Of a stretch of 60,976 nucleotides of DNA, positions 1 through 7,675 are shown piece after piece. A program made the translations under genes and the position numbers. Numbering within the stretch: position 1 is the first letter of the stretch; each line of letters starts with the position of its first letter. A model generated the notes under the pieces. That model searched no databases. It saw only the letters and a list, made by a program, of their open reading frames with translations, and was not told the DNA's origin. Source of the DNA: a virus; the IMG/VR virus record IMGVR_UViG_3300045999_003786, positions 1 through 60,976 of that record; one strand, written 5' to 3'.

Positions 1-30
1 CTAATACTGCGCCATAATAGGAGCTAACTC

Positions 31-939
31 ATGGCTATTTCTCGTTCCCAATTAGTCGCCGAACTTGAGCCGGGTCTTAACGCTCTGTTTGGTATGGAGT
101 ACGACAACTACGAAAATGAGCACACGGAGATTTATTCAATCGAATCTTCTGACCGCGCATTTGAAGAAGAAGTTATGCTCTCCGGTTTTGGCGAAGCACC
201 CGTGAAGTCTGAAGGCGCGGGTGTCGAGTACGACAACGCGCAAGAAGTCTACACCGCTCGCTACACCCACGAAACCATTGCTCTGGCGTTCAGCCTGACC
301 GAAGAAGCCGTAGAAGACAACCTCTACGACCGTCTGTCTGTGCGTTACACCAAGGCTCTGGCTCGCTCAATGGCTCAGACCAAGCAGATCAAAGCAGCTG
401 CTATTCTGAACGGTGCATTCACCACCTCTATCGGTGGCGACGGCAAGCCCCTGTGTGCGACAGATCACCCCGCGTTGAGCGGTCCGGATCTGCGTAACGA
501 GCTGACTGTATCGGCAGACCTCTCTGAAACCTCCTTGGAGCAGGCGTTGATCGACATCGCTGCCTTCACTGATGAGCGCGGCTTGAAGATTGCGATTCAG
601 GGTCTGAAGCTGATCATCCCGAAAGAGCTGCAGTTCACTGCGGACCGCATCATGAAGTCAACCCTGCGCGTAGGCACAGCGGATAACGACATTAACGCGA
701 TCCGCAACATGGGCATGGTTCCGCAGGGCTACACTGTTAACCACTTCCTCGTCGATCCAGATGCGTTCTTCATCAAGACCGATGCGCCTAACGGCATGAA
801 GATGTTTAACCGTGCTGCGATCAAAACCGGCTTTGAAGGTGACTTCGATACTGGTAACGTTCGCTACAAAGCAAGGGAGCGGTACAGCTTCGGCTTCTCT
901 GATCCTCGCGGAATATTCGGTTCACCCGGTACTCCGTAA
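31..939 (+). CDS. Major capsid (coat) protein, copy 1
   Basis: This 302-residue protein is the likely major head subunit. It is acidic in its N-terminal third, has a repeated small-residue core and ends in a segment reading SDPRGIFGSPGTP. Its size and sequence style resemble Mu gpT-like, HK97-fold coat proteins of marine phages. It follows a strong ribosome site (AGGAG, 7 bases upstream). In the second copy of this locus the gene is preceded by the scaffold and another virion gene, the usual head-gene order. Copy 1 differs from the copy at 58193 by only five residues (near 138-166), while most DNA differences are silent, so both versions have been under purifying selection. A UUCG-loop terminator follows. 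The family assignment is by resemblance only. Confidence 0.85.
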   Translation: MAISRSQLVAELEPGLNALFGMEYDNYENEHTEIYSIESSDRAFEEEVMLSGFGEAPVKSEGAGVEYDNAQEVYTARYTHETIALAFSLTEEAVEDNLYDRLSVRYTKALARSMAQTKQIKAAAILNGAFTTSIGGDGKPLCATDHPALSGPDLRNELTVSADLSETSLEQALIDIAAFTDERGLKIAIQGLKLIIPKELQFTADRIMKSTLRVGTADNDINAIRNMGMVPQGYTVNHFLVDPDAFFIKTDAPNGMKMFNRAAIKTGFEGDFDTGNVRYKARERYSFGFSDPRGIFGSPGTP

Positions 940-973
940 CTTCCAGAAAGGGTCAGGTGACTGGCGACCCACT

Positions 974-996
974 AGGGCCCTTCGGGGCCCTTTTTA
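974..996 (+). terminator. Intrinsic terminator after coat gene, copy 1
   Basis: A perfect 7-bp stem AGGGCCC/GGGCCCT closes on a TTCG tetraloop and is followed by a T run. This is a textbook rho-independent terminator 35 bases after the coat stop codon. The same hairpin follows copy 2. Confidence 0.92.
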
Positions 997-1041
997 TTGT
1001 AACGGGAAAACAACAATTTATGGGCTTGGTTTTCCGGTACA

Positions 1042-1070
1042 TTGACCCGCCACCCGTAACTTGGTATAAA
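1042..1070 (+). promoter_or_regulatory. Sigma-70-like promoter for gene at 1163
   Basis: TTGACC (1042-1047) and TATAAA (1065-1070) are separated by exactly 17 bases. The site lies between the coat terminator and the next virion gene, so that gene can be expressed independently. In the second copy this segment is absent and the homing endonuclease occupies its place. Confidence 0.65.
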
Positions 1071-1162
1071 TGTCGCATTCTCGGAACACTTTACGCGCTG
1101 CAGACCGACCGAGCGGACGACATGCAGACTGAAGCGCACTACTCGCATGTGAGGATTTCATT

Positions 1163-1882
1163 ATGTCGGCTACTCATTACTCCGGTCCGTTACTCTATTC
1201 TGGCGCAAACACAAGCGCGCTCTTCGCTGGTATGACTGACATGCCCATTGGCATCGATCTGTCAGTATTTTCACTACTTGATGACTTTGTCGGTGTTGCG
1301 ATAGACACAACAAACAGCTGGACTGTGGTCAAGGACTCCAGCGCTGCCGTTGCTATCGTCGCTGACACGGTCGGCGGTGAAGTAGCACTGACCTCTGCTG
1401 CCACAACTGACAACGACGGCGCCTCGATTCAGGGCAACGAAATTTTCGCAGTTGCTGCAGACAAAAACATCTACTTTTCAACGCGTCTGAAGTGCAACGA
1501 CGCTGACCAGACTGACATTTGTGTTGGTTTGACGTTGAACTTTGCAACTAACCCAGAAGCAATGTTGACTGCAACTGACCGCATTGTGTTTCAAGTGGAC
1601 GACGGTGACGCATCAATCCTGTGCAAAACCGAGAAGAACGGCACGGAGACCAGTACCGACTCTGGTGTTGACTTGGCTGATGACACCTACGCTGTGCTGT
1701 CTTTTAACGTCGCCAGCACCGGCAGCGTGACGTTTTTTGTTAACGGGCGAAAAGTTGCGCAGCACACCACCAACATCCCTGATGACGAAAACTTAGCGTT
1801 GGCAGCGATGAGCTTGTCTGGTTCAGCCACCGGCACCCGCGCAACCACGTTGGACTACATCATCGGTGCGCAAACTCGCTAA
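1163..1882 (+). CDS. Virion decoration-like protein (LamG/ConA-like), complete copy
   Basis: This 239-residue protein is rich in Ser, Thr, Asp and Ala and looks all-beta. The C-terminal half, with alternating strands and a stretch VTFFVNGRKVAQH, resembles concanavalin/laminin-G-like domains found in phage surface proteins. It sits directly after the coat gene behind its own promoter and terminator, a common place for capsid decoration or head-fibre genes. A second, 3'-truncated copy starts at 60294. The start ATG has GAGG about 9 bases upstream. The decoration role is inferred from position and fold style only. Confidence 0.6.
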   Translation: MSATHYSGPLLYSGANTSALFAGMTDMPIGIDLSVFSLLDDFVGVAIDTTNSWTVVKDSSAAVAIVADTVGGEVALTSAATTDNDGASIQGNEIFAVAADKNIYFSTRLKCNDADQTDICVGLTLNFATNPEAMLTATDRIVFQVDDGDASILCKTEKNGTETSTDSGVDLADDTYAVLSFNVASTGSVTFFVNGRKVAQHTTNIPDDENLALAAMSLSGSATGTRATTLDYIIGAQTR

Positions 1883-1892
1883 GGAGTGATCC

Positions 1893-2027
1893 ATGAGTGA
1901 CGTTGAAAAGGCTAAAAAACCGGCCAAAAAGACCACCAAGGAACAAACACCTGCGCCTGTTGAGCTGCCTGCTGTGGGCTCAGCTGCGCGAAAAGCGATG
2001 ATCCTGCAGGGTCTCATTAAGGAGTAA
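1893..2027 (+). CDS. Small Lys-rich protein, 44 aa
   Basis: A short gene with a strong AAGGAG site 7 bases before its ATG. The product has a Lys/Pro/Thr-rich N-terminal half (AKKPAKKTTKEQT) and a short hydrophobic C-terminus ending LIKE. The AAGGAG that spans its last codons doubles as the ribosome site of the gene at 2033, so the two are translationally linked. Function is unknown. It fits the run of tiny basic genes that follows. Confidence 0.7.
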   Translation: MSDVEKAKKPAKKTTKEQTPAPVELPAVGSAARKAMILQGLIKE

Positions 2028-2032
2028 ATCGC

Positions 2033-2335
2033 ATGAGCTTCAGCAATATTCAATCGGTCACCAAGACTGCAGATGCCTCTGCGGTCGTTGGGAGGTGCAG
2101 ATTGGTGGGGGTTTACTTCACCAACACTGGCACGGCAGCTTCCTTTGCGCTTAAAGACGGCACGACTACCGCTGGCACAGCAAAGCTCACGATCTTCACG
2201 CCGGCAGCGGCGGGCGGCGCGGATGTGATCATTCCGGATATGGGTATCCTGTTTGAAACAGGCATATTCATTGACGTTGCAAGCGCAGAAGTGTTGAGTG
2301 TAACGCTGTTATTTGAAGGCGGAGCGGCTGCCTAA
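2033..2335 (+). CDS. Small virion protein, 100 aa
   Basis: The product is Ala/Gly/Thr-rich and looks like a single beta-sandwich: short hydrophobic strands separated by small-residue turns, with a hydrophobic C-terminus ending in GGAAA. It resembles the 110-residue protein at 20292 in composition and length. Its stop overlaps the next ATG (TAATG). It is probably a minor virion component, from position between coat and connector genes. No specific family was recognised. Confidence 0.6.
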   Translation: MSFSNIQSVTKTADASAVVGRCRLVGVYFTNTGTAASFALKDGTTTAGTAKLTIFTPAAAGGADVIIPDMGILFETGIFIDVASAEVLSVTLLFEGGAAA

Positions 2336-2619
2336 TGGCTACCAAGGGCATGGGGATTAAAACCTCCGTGAAATCCGGCAACTTCCGCCCCACTAAAAAA
2401 GGGGCGGGAATGACGGAGAAGGGCGTTGCGGCGTACCGCAAGGCCAATCCGGGTAGCAAGCTCAAGACAGCGGTAACGGAAGACAAGCCCACCGGCAAGA
2501 GAGCGGAGAGACGAAAGTCCTACTGCGCGAGGTCTGCGGGGCAGATGCGTGACTTCCCAGAGGCCGCAAAAGATCCGAACAGTCGGCTAAGACAGGCCCG
2601 AAAACGGTGGAAGTGCTGA
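2335..2619 (+). CDS. Basic protein, DUF6321-like, 94 aa
   Basis: A strongly basic protein (many Lys/Arg) with the segments GMTEKGVAAYRKANPGSKLK and RRKSYCARSAG, which match my recollection of the DUF6321 family in marine phages and large viruses. It ends in an RKRWKC tail. It begins at a TAATG junction with the upstream gene and ends at a TGATG junction with the next, so the chain is probably translationally coupled. A nucleic-acid-binding or DNA-condensing role is plausible from charge but not shown. The DUF name is from memory. Confidence 0.65.
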   Translation: MATKGMGIKTSVKSGNFRPTKKGAGMTEKGVAAYRKANPGSKLKTAVTEDKPTGKRAERRKSYCARSAGQMRDFPEAAKDPNSRLRQARKRWKC

Positions 2620-2795
2620 TGGCAAAATCAACGGTAAACAAGGCTGGAAACTACACGAAGCCAACCCTTCGCAAGCGGCTTTTCGAAGAGATTAAGGCCG
2701 GCGGAAAGGGCGGCAGTCCGGGGCAGTGGTCCGCGCGCAAGGCACAAATGTTGGCGCTGAAGTACAAGGCTTCTGGTGGGGGTTATAAAGACTGA
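2619..2795 (+). CDS. Basic protein, DUF5872-like, 58 aa
   Basis: The start is placed at the ATG in the TGATG overlap with the preceding stop, not at an earlier in-frame ATG inside that gene. The product contains the pattern GGKGGSPGQWSARKAQ and ends GGGYKD, a short motif I associate with DUF5872-type proteins of phages and large DNA viruses. It is very basic and lacks hydrophobic segments. Function is unknown; its neighbours are also small, basic and coupled. Confidence 0.62.
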   Translation: MAKSTVNKAGNYTKPTLRKRLFEEIKAGGKGGSPGQWSARKAQMLALKYKASGGGYKD

Positions 2796-3058
2796 TGGCC
2801 CTGAAAAAACCCCAACAATCCCTGAAGGCGTGGGGCGATCAGAAGTGGCGCACCAAGTCTGGCAAGCCCTCGACGCAGGGTCCCAAGGCAACGGGTGAGC
2901 GTTACTTGCCGGAGAAGGCGATTGGCGCTTTAAGCAGTGCCGAGTACGCAGCAACATCAAGAAAAAAACGTGCAGATACAGCAAAGGGTGTGCAGTTTAG
3001 CAAGCAACCCAAGAAGGTAGCTGCAAAAGTAAAATCGTATCGAAATCGAGGTAAGTAA
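2795..3058 (+). CDS. Basic protein, 87 aa
   Basis: The gene starts in a TGATG overlap with the upstream stop. The protein is Lys-rich with conserved-looking blocks KWRTKSGKPSTQGPKATGER and a tail FSKQPKKVAAKVKSYRNRGK. It has no membrane segment. I recall similar proteins in uncultured marine phages but no assigned function. Third member of a five-gene basic cluster between decoration-like and connector genes. Confidence 0.6.
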   Translation: MALKKPQQSLKAWGDQKWRTKSGKPSTQGPKATGERYLPEKAIGALSSAEYAATSRKKRADTAKGVQFSKQPKKVAAKVKSYRNRGK

Positions 3059-3059
3059 C

Positions 3060-3278
3060 ATGGCCGGACGTGGAATGGGTGCAGCAACAAGGGGCGGCGG
3101 AGCCGTTGAGCAAGGTCCAAAAAACAAGATGATCTCTGAGACCAGCAAGAAAACTGGCCCGGTCATGATGGCAAAGGGTGGTCTGGCTGACAAAAAAGGC
3201 CGTGCCATGAAGAAGAAAGGCAAAGACGCTATGGGCCGCGCGATGAAAATGCGCAAAGGCGGGATGGCGTGTGATTAA
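3060..3278 (+). CDS. Gly/Met/Lys-rich small protein, 72 aa
   Basis: A low-complexity basic protein with repeated AKGG, KKKGK and RKGG blocks and several Met residues. It begins just after the previous stop and its TAA overlaps the next ATG (TAATG). The composition is very like the protein at 17450. The KGG motif also recurs as linkers in large proteins of this genome (20728, 24 kb, 46033). Function is unknown. Confidence 0.58.
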   Translation: MAGRGMGAATRGGGAVEQGPKNKMISETSKKTGPVMMAKGGLADKKGRAMKKKGKDAMGRAMKMRKGGMACD

Positions 3279-3943
3279 TGGCTACCTCCGGAACAACAGA
3301 CTTTAACCTGCAGATCGACGACCTTATTGAAGAGGCGTTCGAGCGTTGCGGCATGCGGATGACGGCAGGTTACCAGCTATCGTCTGCGCGTCGCTCATTA
3401 AACCTGTTGTTCTTGGACTGGGCTAACCGTGGCCTGAACCTGTGGACCATTGAGGAGTCAACGATTGCACTGACGCAGGGCAGCCGGGTGTTGAACCTTC
3501 CGCTGGACACGGTCAACGTGCTGTCGGCGGTGATCCGGCAGACCACAACCGGGCAGCAGCAGGATGTCTCCATCGACCGCATCAGTCGCGAGGAGTACTT
3601 GGACCTGCCGAACAAGCTGACGCAGGCAAGACCTGCACAGTTCTACGTGGAACGCTCTAACACGCCGCAGGTGTTTTTGTACCCTTCTGCCGATCAGAAC
3701 TACACCTTCGTGTACTACCGGATTCGCCGCATTGAAGATGCTGGCGCTTACGGCAATACGTCGGACGTGAACTTCCGGTTTCTCCCCTGTCTGGCCTCGG
3801 GTCTCGCCTACATGCTGTCGCTGAAGTACAGTCCGGATCGAACCGGCGCACTGAAGCAGATGTATGAAGAAGACTTCCAAAGAGCGGCATTGGAGGATAG
3901 GGACACGGCCAGTTTCCACATAGTGCCTGACTTCGGGGTGTGA
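3278..3943 (+). CDS. Head-tail connector protein (P22 gp4-like)
   Basis: This 221-residue protein starts with a helix-rich region (LIEEAFERCGMRMTAGYQLS, then RRSLNLLFLDWANRGLNLWT) typical of the tail-accessory/connector family often annotated as P22 gp4-like in marine podoviruses. Such proteins dock beneath the portal to extend the DNA channel. It lies two genes before an SU10-type adaptor, which supports a connector role. The start is fixed by the TAATG overlap with the preceding gene. The family call is by recognition of the N-terminal pattern. Confidence 0.7.
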   Translation: MATSGTTDFNLQIDDLIEEAFERCGMRMTAGYQLSSARRSLNLLFLDWANRGLNLWTIEESTIALTQGSRVLNLPLDTVNVLSAVIRQTTTGQQQDVSIDRISREEYLDLPNKLTQARPAQFYVERSNTPQVFLYPSADQNYTFVYYRIRRIEDAGAYGNTSDVNFRFLPCLASGLAYMLSLKYSPDRTGALKQMYEEDFQRAALEDRDTASFHIVPDFGV

Positions 3944-3944
3944 C

Positions 3945-4295
3945 ATGGCATTTGCGTCAGGTAAATATTCTTACGCGCTGTGCGACACTTGTGGGCAGCG
4001 ATACCCGTACAAAGTATTGCGTAAAAACTGGCGTGGCTTCATGGTTTGCCCCGACGACTATGAGCCTAAAGAGCCGCAGCTGCAGCCTTTACGGTATACT
4101 GGCGATGCAATTGCGCTGCGTGATCCAAGACCGGACAGGGTGGAGCCGCAGGTGATTTTCGTAGGCTTACCGGGTGACGCAGCCTTCCAGAGTATCGGTA
4201 GCGCAAATGGCGGCACAAACATGCAGCCTTTCCCTGAGCAGAACGCGGTTCAGGGCGTTGGTTCCATTGGCAAAGTGACTATAGTGATAACCTGA
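3945..4295 (+). CDS. Zinc-ribbon-like protein, 116 aa
   Basis: The N-terminus has Cys pairs (ALCDTCGQRYPYK and MVCPDDYEPKEPQ) consistent with a small zinc-binding fold. The C-terminal half is Gly/Pro-rich. It sits between two connector genes and its stop overlaps the next ATG (TGATG). Similar proteins occur between connector genes of uncultured marine phages, but I know no demonstrated role. A structural or head-completion function is a guess from location. Confidence 0.6.
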   Translation: MAFASGKYSYALCDTCGQRYPYKVLRKNWRGFMVCPDDYEPKEPQLQPLRYTGDAIALRDPRPDRVEPQVIFVGLPGDAAFQSIGSANGGTNMQPFPEQNAVQGVGSIGKVTIVIT

Positions 4296-4951
4296 TGAAC
4301 TACAGCGAGCTGGTCACAAATATCCGAAACTACACCAACGTTGACGCCAACGTCTTCAGCAATTCCGTGATTGATACGTTTATCACGATGGCTGAGAACA
4401 GGATCTTGCGCGACATTGATTTGGACGTATTCAAGAAAGAATCCACCGGCACGATGACCACCGGCAACCGATTTCTGGCATCCCCCAGCGACATTCTGAC
4501 GCATCGGTACATGTTCATTACCGTTGGGACTGACAAAGTTTATTTGGATTTTCGCGACACTTCCTTCATGCGTGAGTTCTGGCCGAACCCCTCTTTGACG
4601 GGTGTGCCGAAGTACTATGCGGTGTGGGATCAAGATACCTTTAACATTGCGCCAACGCCCAACGCGAACTACGTGGTTGAGCTAGGGTACATCTTCCGTC
4701 CAGCGCAGCTCTCTGCGGCCAATCCAACGACGTGGATCAGCACGAACGCCCCCGAGGCGCTGCTGTACGCATGCCTGATTCAGGCATACAGTTACACCAA
4801 GGGTCCAGCTGAAATGCTTGGCTACTTCGACAACAGCTACAAGCTGGCAATACAGGGCTTGGGCATTGAGCAGCAGGGTCGCCGACGTCGTGACGAGTTC
4901 CGAGACGGCATGATTCGTATACCGATTAAATCTGAATCACCGGGACCATAA
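4295..4951 (+). CDS. Phage adaptor protein (SU10 adaptor-like)
   Basis: A 218-residue protein whose start LVTNIRNYTNVDANVF, helix FITMAENRILRDIDLDVFKK and later block YYAVWDQDTFNIAPTPN match the phage adaptor family typified by SU10. Adaptors join the portal ring to tail components. It lies within the connector block, starting at a TGATG overlap. The length is normal for the family and no truncation is seen. Confidence 0.78.
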   Translation: MNYSELVTNIRNYTNVDANVFSNSVIDTFITMAENRILRDIDLDVFKKESTGTMTTGNRFLASPSDILTHRYMFITVGTDKVYLDFRDTSFMREFWPNPSLTGVPKYYAVWDQDTFNIAPTPNANYVVELGYIFRPAQLSAANPTTWISTNAPEALLYACLIQAYSYTKGPAEMLGYFDNSYKLAIQGLGIEQQGRRRRDEFRDGMIRIPIKSESPGP

Positions 4952-4953
4952 CC

Positions 4954-5241
4954 ATGTTCAGCACAACAGGCGGCGCAGCACTAGGCATTATCAAGGCATC
5001 ATCCGTCTCGGGTCGGGGCTTTACGCCTGAAGAGCTGGCCGAGGGTGCACTGGACAAGATCATCTACATCGGCAGAAGCTCAGACCCGGTCATCCGCGCG
5101 CAGGCTGAAGCCTACCGTGAACAGATCAGGGTTGTGCTGGTAGCGGCGATGCACCAAGCTATACGTTCCAACCACACCACTTTGATGAACCGCTTCCGCG
5201 CCGCTGGGCACCCGGAACTCGTAAAATTACTGGAGAGTTAA
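4954..5241 (+). CDS. Conserved small phage protein, 95 aa
   Basis: A mostly helical protein. Its middle (PEELAEGALDKIIYIGRSSD) and C-terminus are rich in Arg, Ala and Glu. Proteins of this look follow adaptor genes in many podovirus-like genomes. A tail or head-completion role is inferred from position only. The start has no strong ribosome site but lies 2 bases after the upstream stop, suggesting coupling. Confidence 0.6.
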   Translation: MFSTTGGAALGIIKASSVSGRGFTPEELAEGALDKIIYIGRSSDPVIRAQAEAYREQIRVVLVAAMHQAIRSNHTTLMNRFRAAGHPELVKLLES

Positions 5242-5242
5242 C

Positions 5243-5701
5243 ATGCCTATTAGCATAACAACCGCAATGCCCACCAGCTTTAAAGTTGAGCTGTTTAAAG
5301 CTGTACACAACTTTACTGCGTCCACTGGTAACACCTTTAAGATTGCGCTGCTCAAGGCAGCTGCTTCTGGTTCCGGCACGTATGGCGCTGCGACCACTAG
5401 CTACACCAACTTGAGTACGGACGAGCTGGCAAACGGCAGCGGTTACACCACGGGAGGCAATACATTGGTTTCCGTCACCCCAGTGGCAGACGGCACCACA
5501 GCTATTTGTGACTTTTCGGATACTACGTGGAGTTCATCCTCGTTTACTACCTCTGGCGCTCTGATCTATAACGACACCGCAACAGGTGATCCTGCGTGTG
5601 CGGTGTTGAGTTTTGGTGGTGACCAGACAGTGAGTTCAGGTGACTTCCAAATTCAATTTCCAGTTGCTGCAGCCGCGACCGCGATTATTCGAATAGCGTA
5701 A
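5243..5701 (+). CDS. Tail/virion protein, 152 aa
   Basis: The product is rich in Thr, Ser, Ala and Gly and appears all-beta. It starts with PTSFKVELFKAVHNFT and carries SYTNLSTDELANGSGYTTGG, a pattern seen in small tail proteins of siphovirus- and podovirus-type marine phages. A GAGAG site precedes the ATG. It is the first gene of the Gly/Thr-rich tail block, following connector genes. Confidence 0.6.
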   Translation: MPISITTAMPTSFKVELFKAVHNFTASTGNTFKIALLKAAASGSGTYGAATTSYTNLSTDELANGSGYTTGGNTLVSVTPVADGTTAICDFSDTTWSSSSFTTSGALIYNDTATGDPACAVLSFGGDQTVSSGDFQIQFPVAAAATAIIRIA

Positions 5702-5711
5702 GGACTAACCC

Positions 5712-6518
5712 ATGTCGTACCAAGGGCCTGTTCGAGCATGGGGTGACCTAGAATGGGGCGAAGGGTCTTGGGGCGGCATTGGTGTAGTTGTTGACCTCGG
5801 GCCTACGTGGGGCAACGGTGGCTGGGGCGAGGGTGCTTGGGGCGACAATGTTCTGATTGCCGTTTCCGCAACAGGCGCAGTAGGATCAATAACAATAGCG
5901 GTCTCAGACAGCGTAGTGCTGACAGGGGTGGAAGGAACAGGTGCTGTAGGCACGGTTCTTGTTGTAGTTGGCGATGCCGTAATACCGGTGGGCGTTGCGG
6001 GCACGGGTGCGGTAGGAACTGTAGCTACAAACTACAGCAGCGTCCAAATCCCAACCGGCGTACAAGGCGTCGGAGAGATGGGCGGCTTTGACGTACAGGT
6101 CGATGACATCGTCATCCCTGTTGGTGTTGAAGGCACTGGGTCCGTCGGTGCGGTAACATTCAGTGTTGGCACCGTTCTTAATGTAACGGGTGTTGTTGGA
6201 ACCGGCCAAATTGGCACCGCAGTTCCGGCGTATGAAAGAATAGTTGTAGTCAGTGGTGTTTCGGGCACAGGAAGCGTAGGGGCTGTAGCACTAGCGGTCG
6301 CTCCTACAGTCGTTGGCGTGGCTGCGTCCGGTGCAATAGGTACAGTAACAAACACCAGAAGTGCTAATGTTTTTCCCACTGGTGTTGCTGGCACAGGAAC
6401 CGTAGGAACAGTTAGAATCATCGGATGGACAGTGGTCCCTGATACACAGACCCCGAACTGGACAGGCGTAAACGATAGTCAGACCCCGAATTGGGTTGAA
6501 GTAAACATAGCAGCTTGA
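5712..6518 (+). CDS. Val/Gly-rich repeat protein, 268 aa
   Basis: After a Trp/Gly-rich start (WGDLEWGEGSWGG) the protein is built of about seven or eight imperfect repeats of roughly 25-30 residues. Each centres on GVxGTGAVGTV followed by a Val-rich strand, as at residues ~55-230. The C-terminus has two copies of the motif DTQTPNW/DSQTPNW. Regular short Gly turns and Val strands suggest a beta-solenoid or fibre shaft. It lies in the tail block with an AAGGAC site upstream. No enzyme motif is seen; a tail fibre/shaft role is inferred. Confidence 0.62.
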   Translation: MSYQGPVRAWGDLEWGEGSWGGIGVVVDLGPTWGNGGWGEGAWGDNVLIAVSATGAVGSITIAVSDSVVLTGVEGTGAVGTVLVVVGDAVIPVGVAGTGAVGTVATNYSSVQIPTGVQGVGEMGGFDVQVDDIVIPVGVEGTGSVGAVTFSVGTVLNVTGVVGTGQIGTAVPAYERIVVVSGVSGTGSVGAVALAVAPTVVGVAASGAIGTVTNTRSANVFPTGVAGTGTVGTVRIIGWTVVPDTQTPNWTGVNDSQTPNWVEVNIAA

Positions 6519-6528
6519 GGATTACGAG

Positions 6529-7269
6529 ATGGCGACATACGTTAATGATCTGCGTCTTAAAGAGATCACCACAGGTGATGAGTCAGGCACATGGGGCACC
6601 AGCACCAACACCAACCTGTCTCTAATCGCTGATGCGTTTAGCCTTGGCACCAAGCAGATGGCCGCTGACGCCAACGAAACCTTCACGATGCCGGATGCGA
6701 CGGCGGACGGTACTCGCTCGCTGTACCTGAAGATCACCTCTGCAGTGTCCTTGACTGTAACGCGTACCGTTACACTTGGGCCGAACACGGTATCCAAGGT
6801 CTGGATCATCGAGAACGCTACGAGCGGCAGTCAGTCAATCACTATTTCGCAGGGCTCAGGTGCTACGGTGACCATTGCCACCGGCACAAAGGCGATGATA
6901 GTTAGTGATGGCGCGGGCGCGGGCGCAGCGGTCACGCTGGCAAACCCCACGGTGAGTTTGGCTTCTGGCGTTACGGGCACATTGCCAATCGCCAACGGCG
7001 GTACAGGCACTACCTCTACAACCTTTGCCAACCTGACTACCAACGTCACGGGCACACTTCCTGTCGGCAACGGCGGTACAGGCGCGACAACGCTGACTCT
7101 GAACAACGTGATTTTGGGCAACGGCACATCAGCCCCGCTGTTTGTAGCACCCGGCTCAAACGGTAACGTCCTGACCAGTAACGGCACAACGTGGCAATCA
7201 ACAACCCCAGCAGCGAGTGGAGCCTCCGTAGGCCAAGCCATCGCTTTCTCGTTAATTTTTGGTTTGTAA
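6529..7269 (+). CDS. Tail fibre protein, 246 aa
   Basis: The N-terminal part (VNDLRLKEITTGDESGTWGT) looks like a virion-anchoring segment found in marine phage tail fibres. The C-terminal half has two copies of VTGTLPxxNGGTGxT, a fibre-shaft repeat common in phage tail fibres. The protein is depleted in charged residues and rich in Thr/Gly/Ala. It lies between two other probable tail proteins, a few bases after the upstream stop with GAGG 8-10 bases before the ATG. Confidence 0.75.
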   Translation: MATYVNDLRLKEITTGDESGTWGTSTNTNLSLIADAFSLGTKQMAADANETFTMPDATADGTRSLYLKITSAVSLTVTRTVTLGPNTVSKVWIIENATSGSQSITISQGSGATVTIATGTKAMIVSDGAGAGAAVTLANPTVSLASGVTGTLPIANGGTGTTSTTFANLTTNVTGTLPVGNGGTGATTLTLNNVILGNGTSAPLFVAPGSNGNVLTSNGTTWQSTTPAASGASVGQAIAFSLIFGL

Positions 7270-7281
7270 GGAGAAACTCAA

Positions 7282-7665
7282 ATGGCAAATCCCAATATCG
7301 TTGCCGTCACCAACATTGTTGGTAACACAAGTACCAATTTAATCAGCTCAACGGCTGACCCGTTTGCGACTGCGCTGGCAAGTAATGCTGCCTCAAGTGG
7401 CAAGGTCTTTAAGATCAACTCCATTGTGGCGGCTAACGTCGATGGCTCCTCTGCCTGCGACATCACGATCAAGATATTTTCGCAGGACGATCTGGGCGGG
7501 ACGGGTACTGCAATTGCCTCGACGATCTCTGTCCCTGCGGACGCAACGCTGATTATCACTGACAAGACCACAAGCTTCTATCTTTTAGAGGACAGGTCTA
7601 TTGGTGCTACGGCCAGCGCAGCGAATGATGTCGTTGTTACAGTATCGTGGGAAGAAATTACGTAA
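7282..7665 (+). CDS. Small virion protein, 127 aa
   Basis: An acidic, Ser/Thr/Ala-rich all-beta protein with GKVFKINSIVAANVDGSSAC in the middle and a C-terminus ending VVVTVSWEEIT. The style matches single beta-sandwich proteins found beside fibre genes in phages. An AAGGAG site lies 7 bases upstream. It precedes the first RCC1 gene by 10 bases and is probably co-expressed with it. No named family was recognised. Confidence 0.58.
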   Translation: MANPNIVAVTNIVGNTSTNLISSTADPFATALASNAASSGKVFKINSIVAANVDGSSACDITIKIFSQDDLGGTGTAIASTISVPADATLIITDKTTSFYLLEDRSIGATASAANDVVVTVSWEEIT

Positions 7666-7675
7666 GGAGTGTTTC

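Larger units (their letters stand above)
1..1845. repeat. Left copy of terminal overlap repeat
   Basis: This stretch holds the coat gene, its terminator and most of the following virion gene. It recurs at 58163-60976. By eye the coat portion differs at about 49 of roughly 940 bases, giving only 5 amino-acid changes, and the next gene at about 18 of 683 bases. Unlike a true terminal repeat the copies are not identical, and this one lacks the homing endonuclease. Between about 1000 and 1081 the two copies are unrelated; homology resumes at 1082 (60213 in the other copy). Confidence 0.9.

Noticed and set aside
1-1845. Direct terminal repeats of a T7-type linear genome
   Set aside because: The copies differ by several percent and by an inserted gene, which packaged terminal repeats would not.
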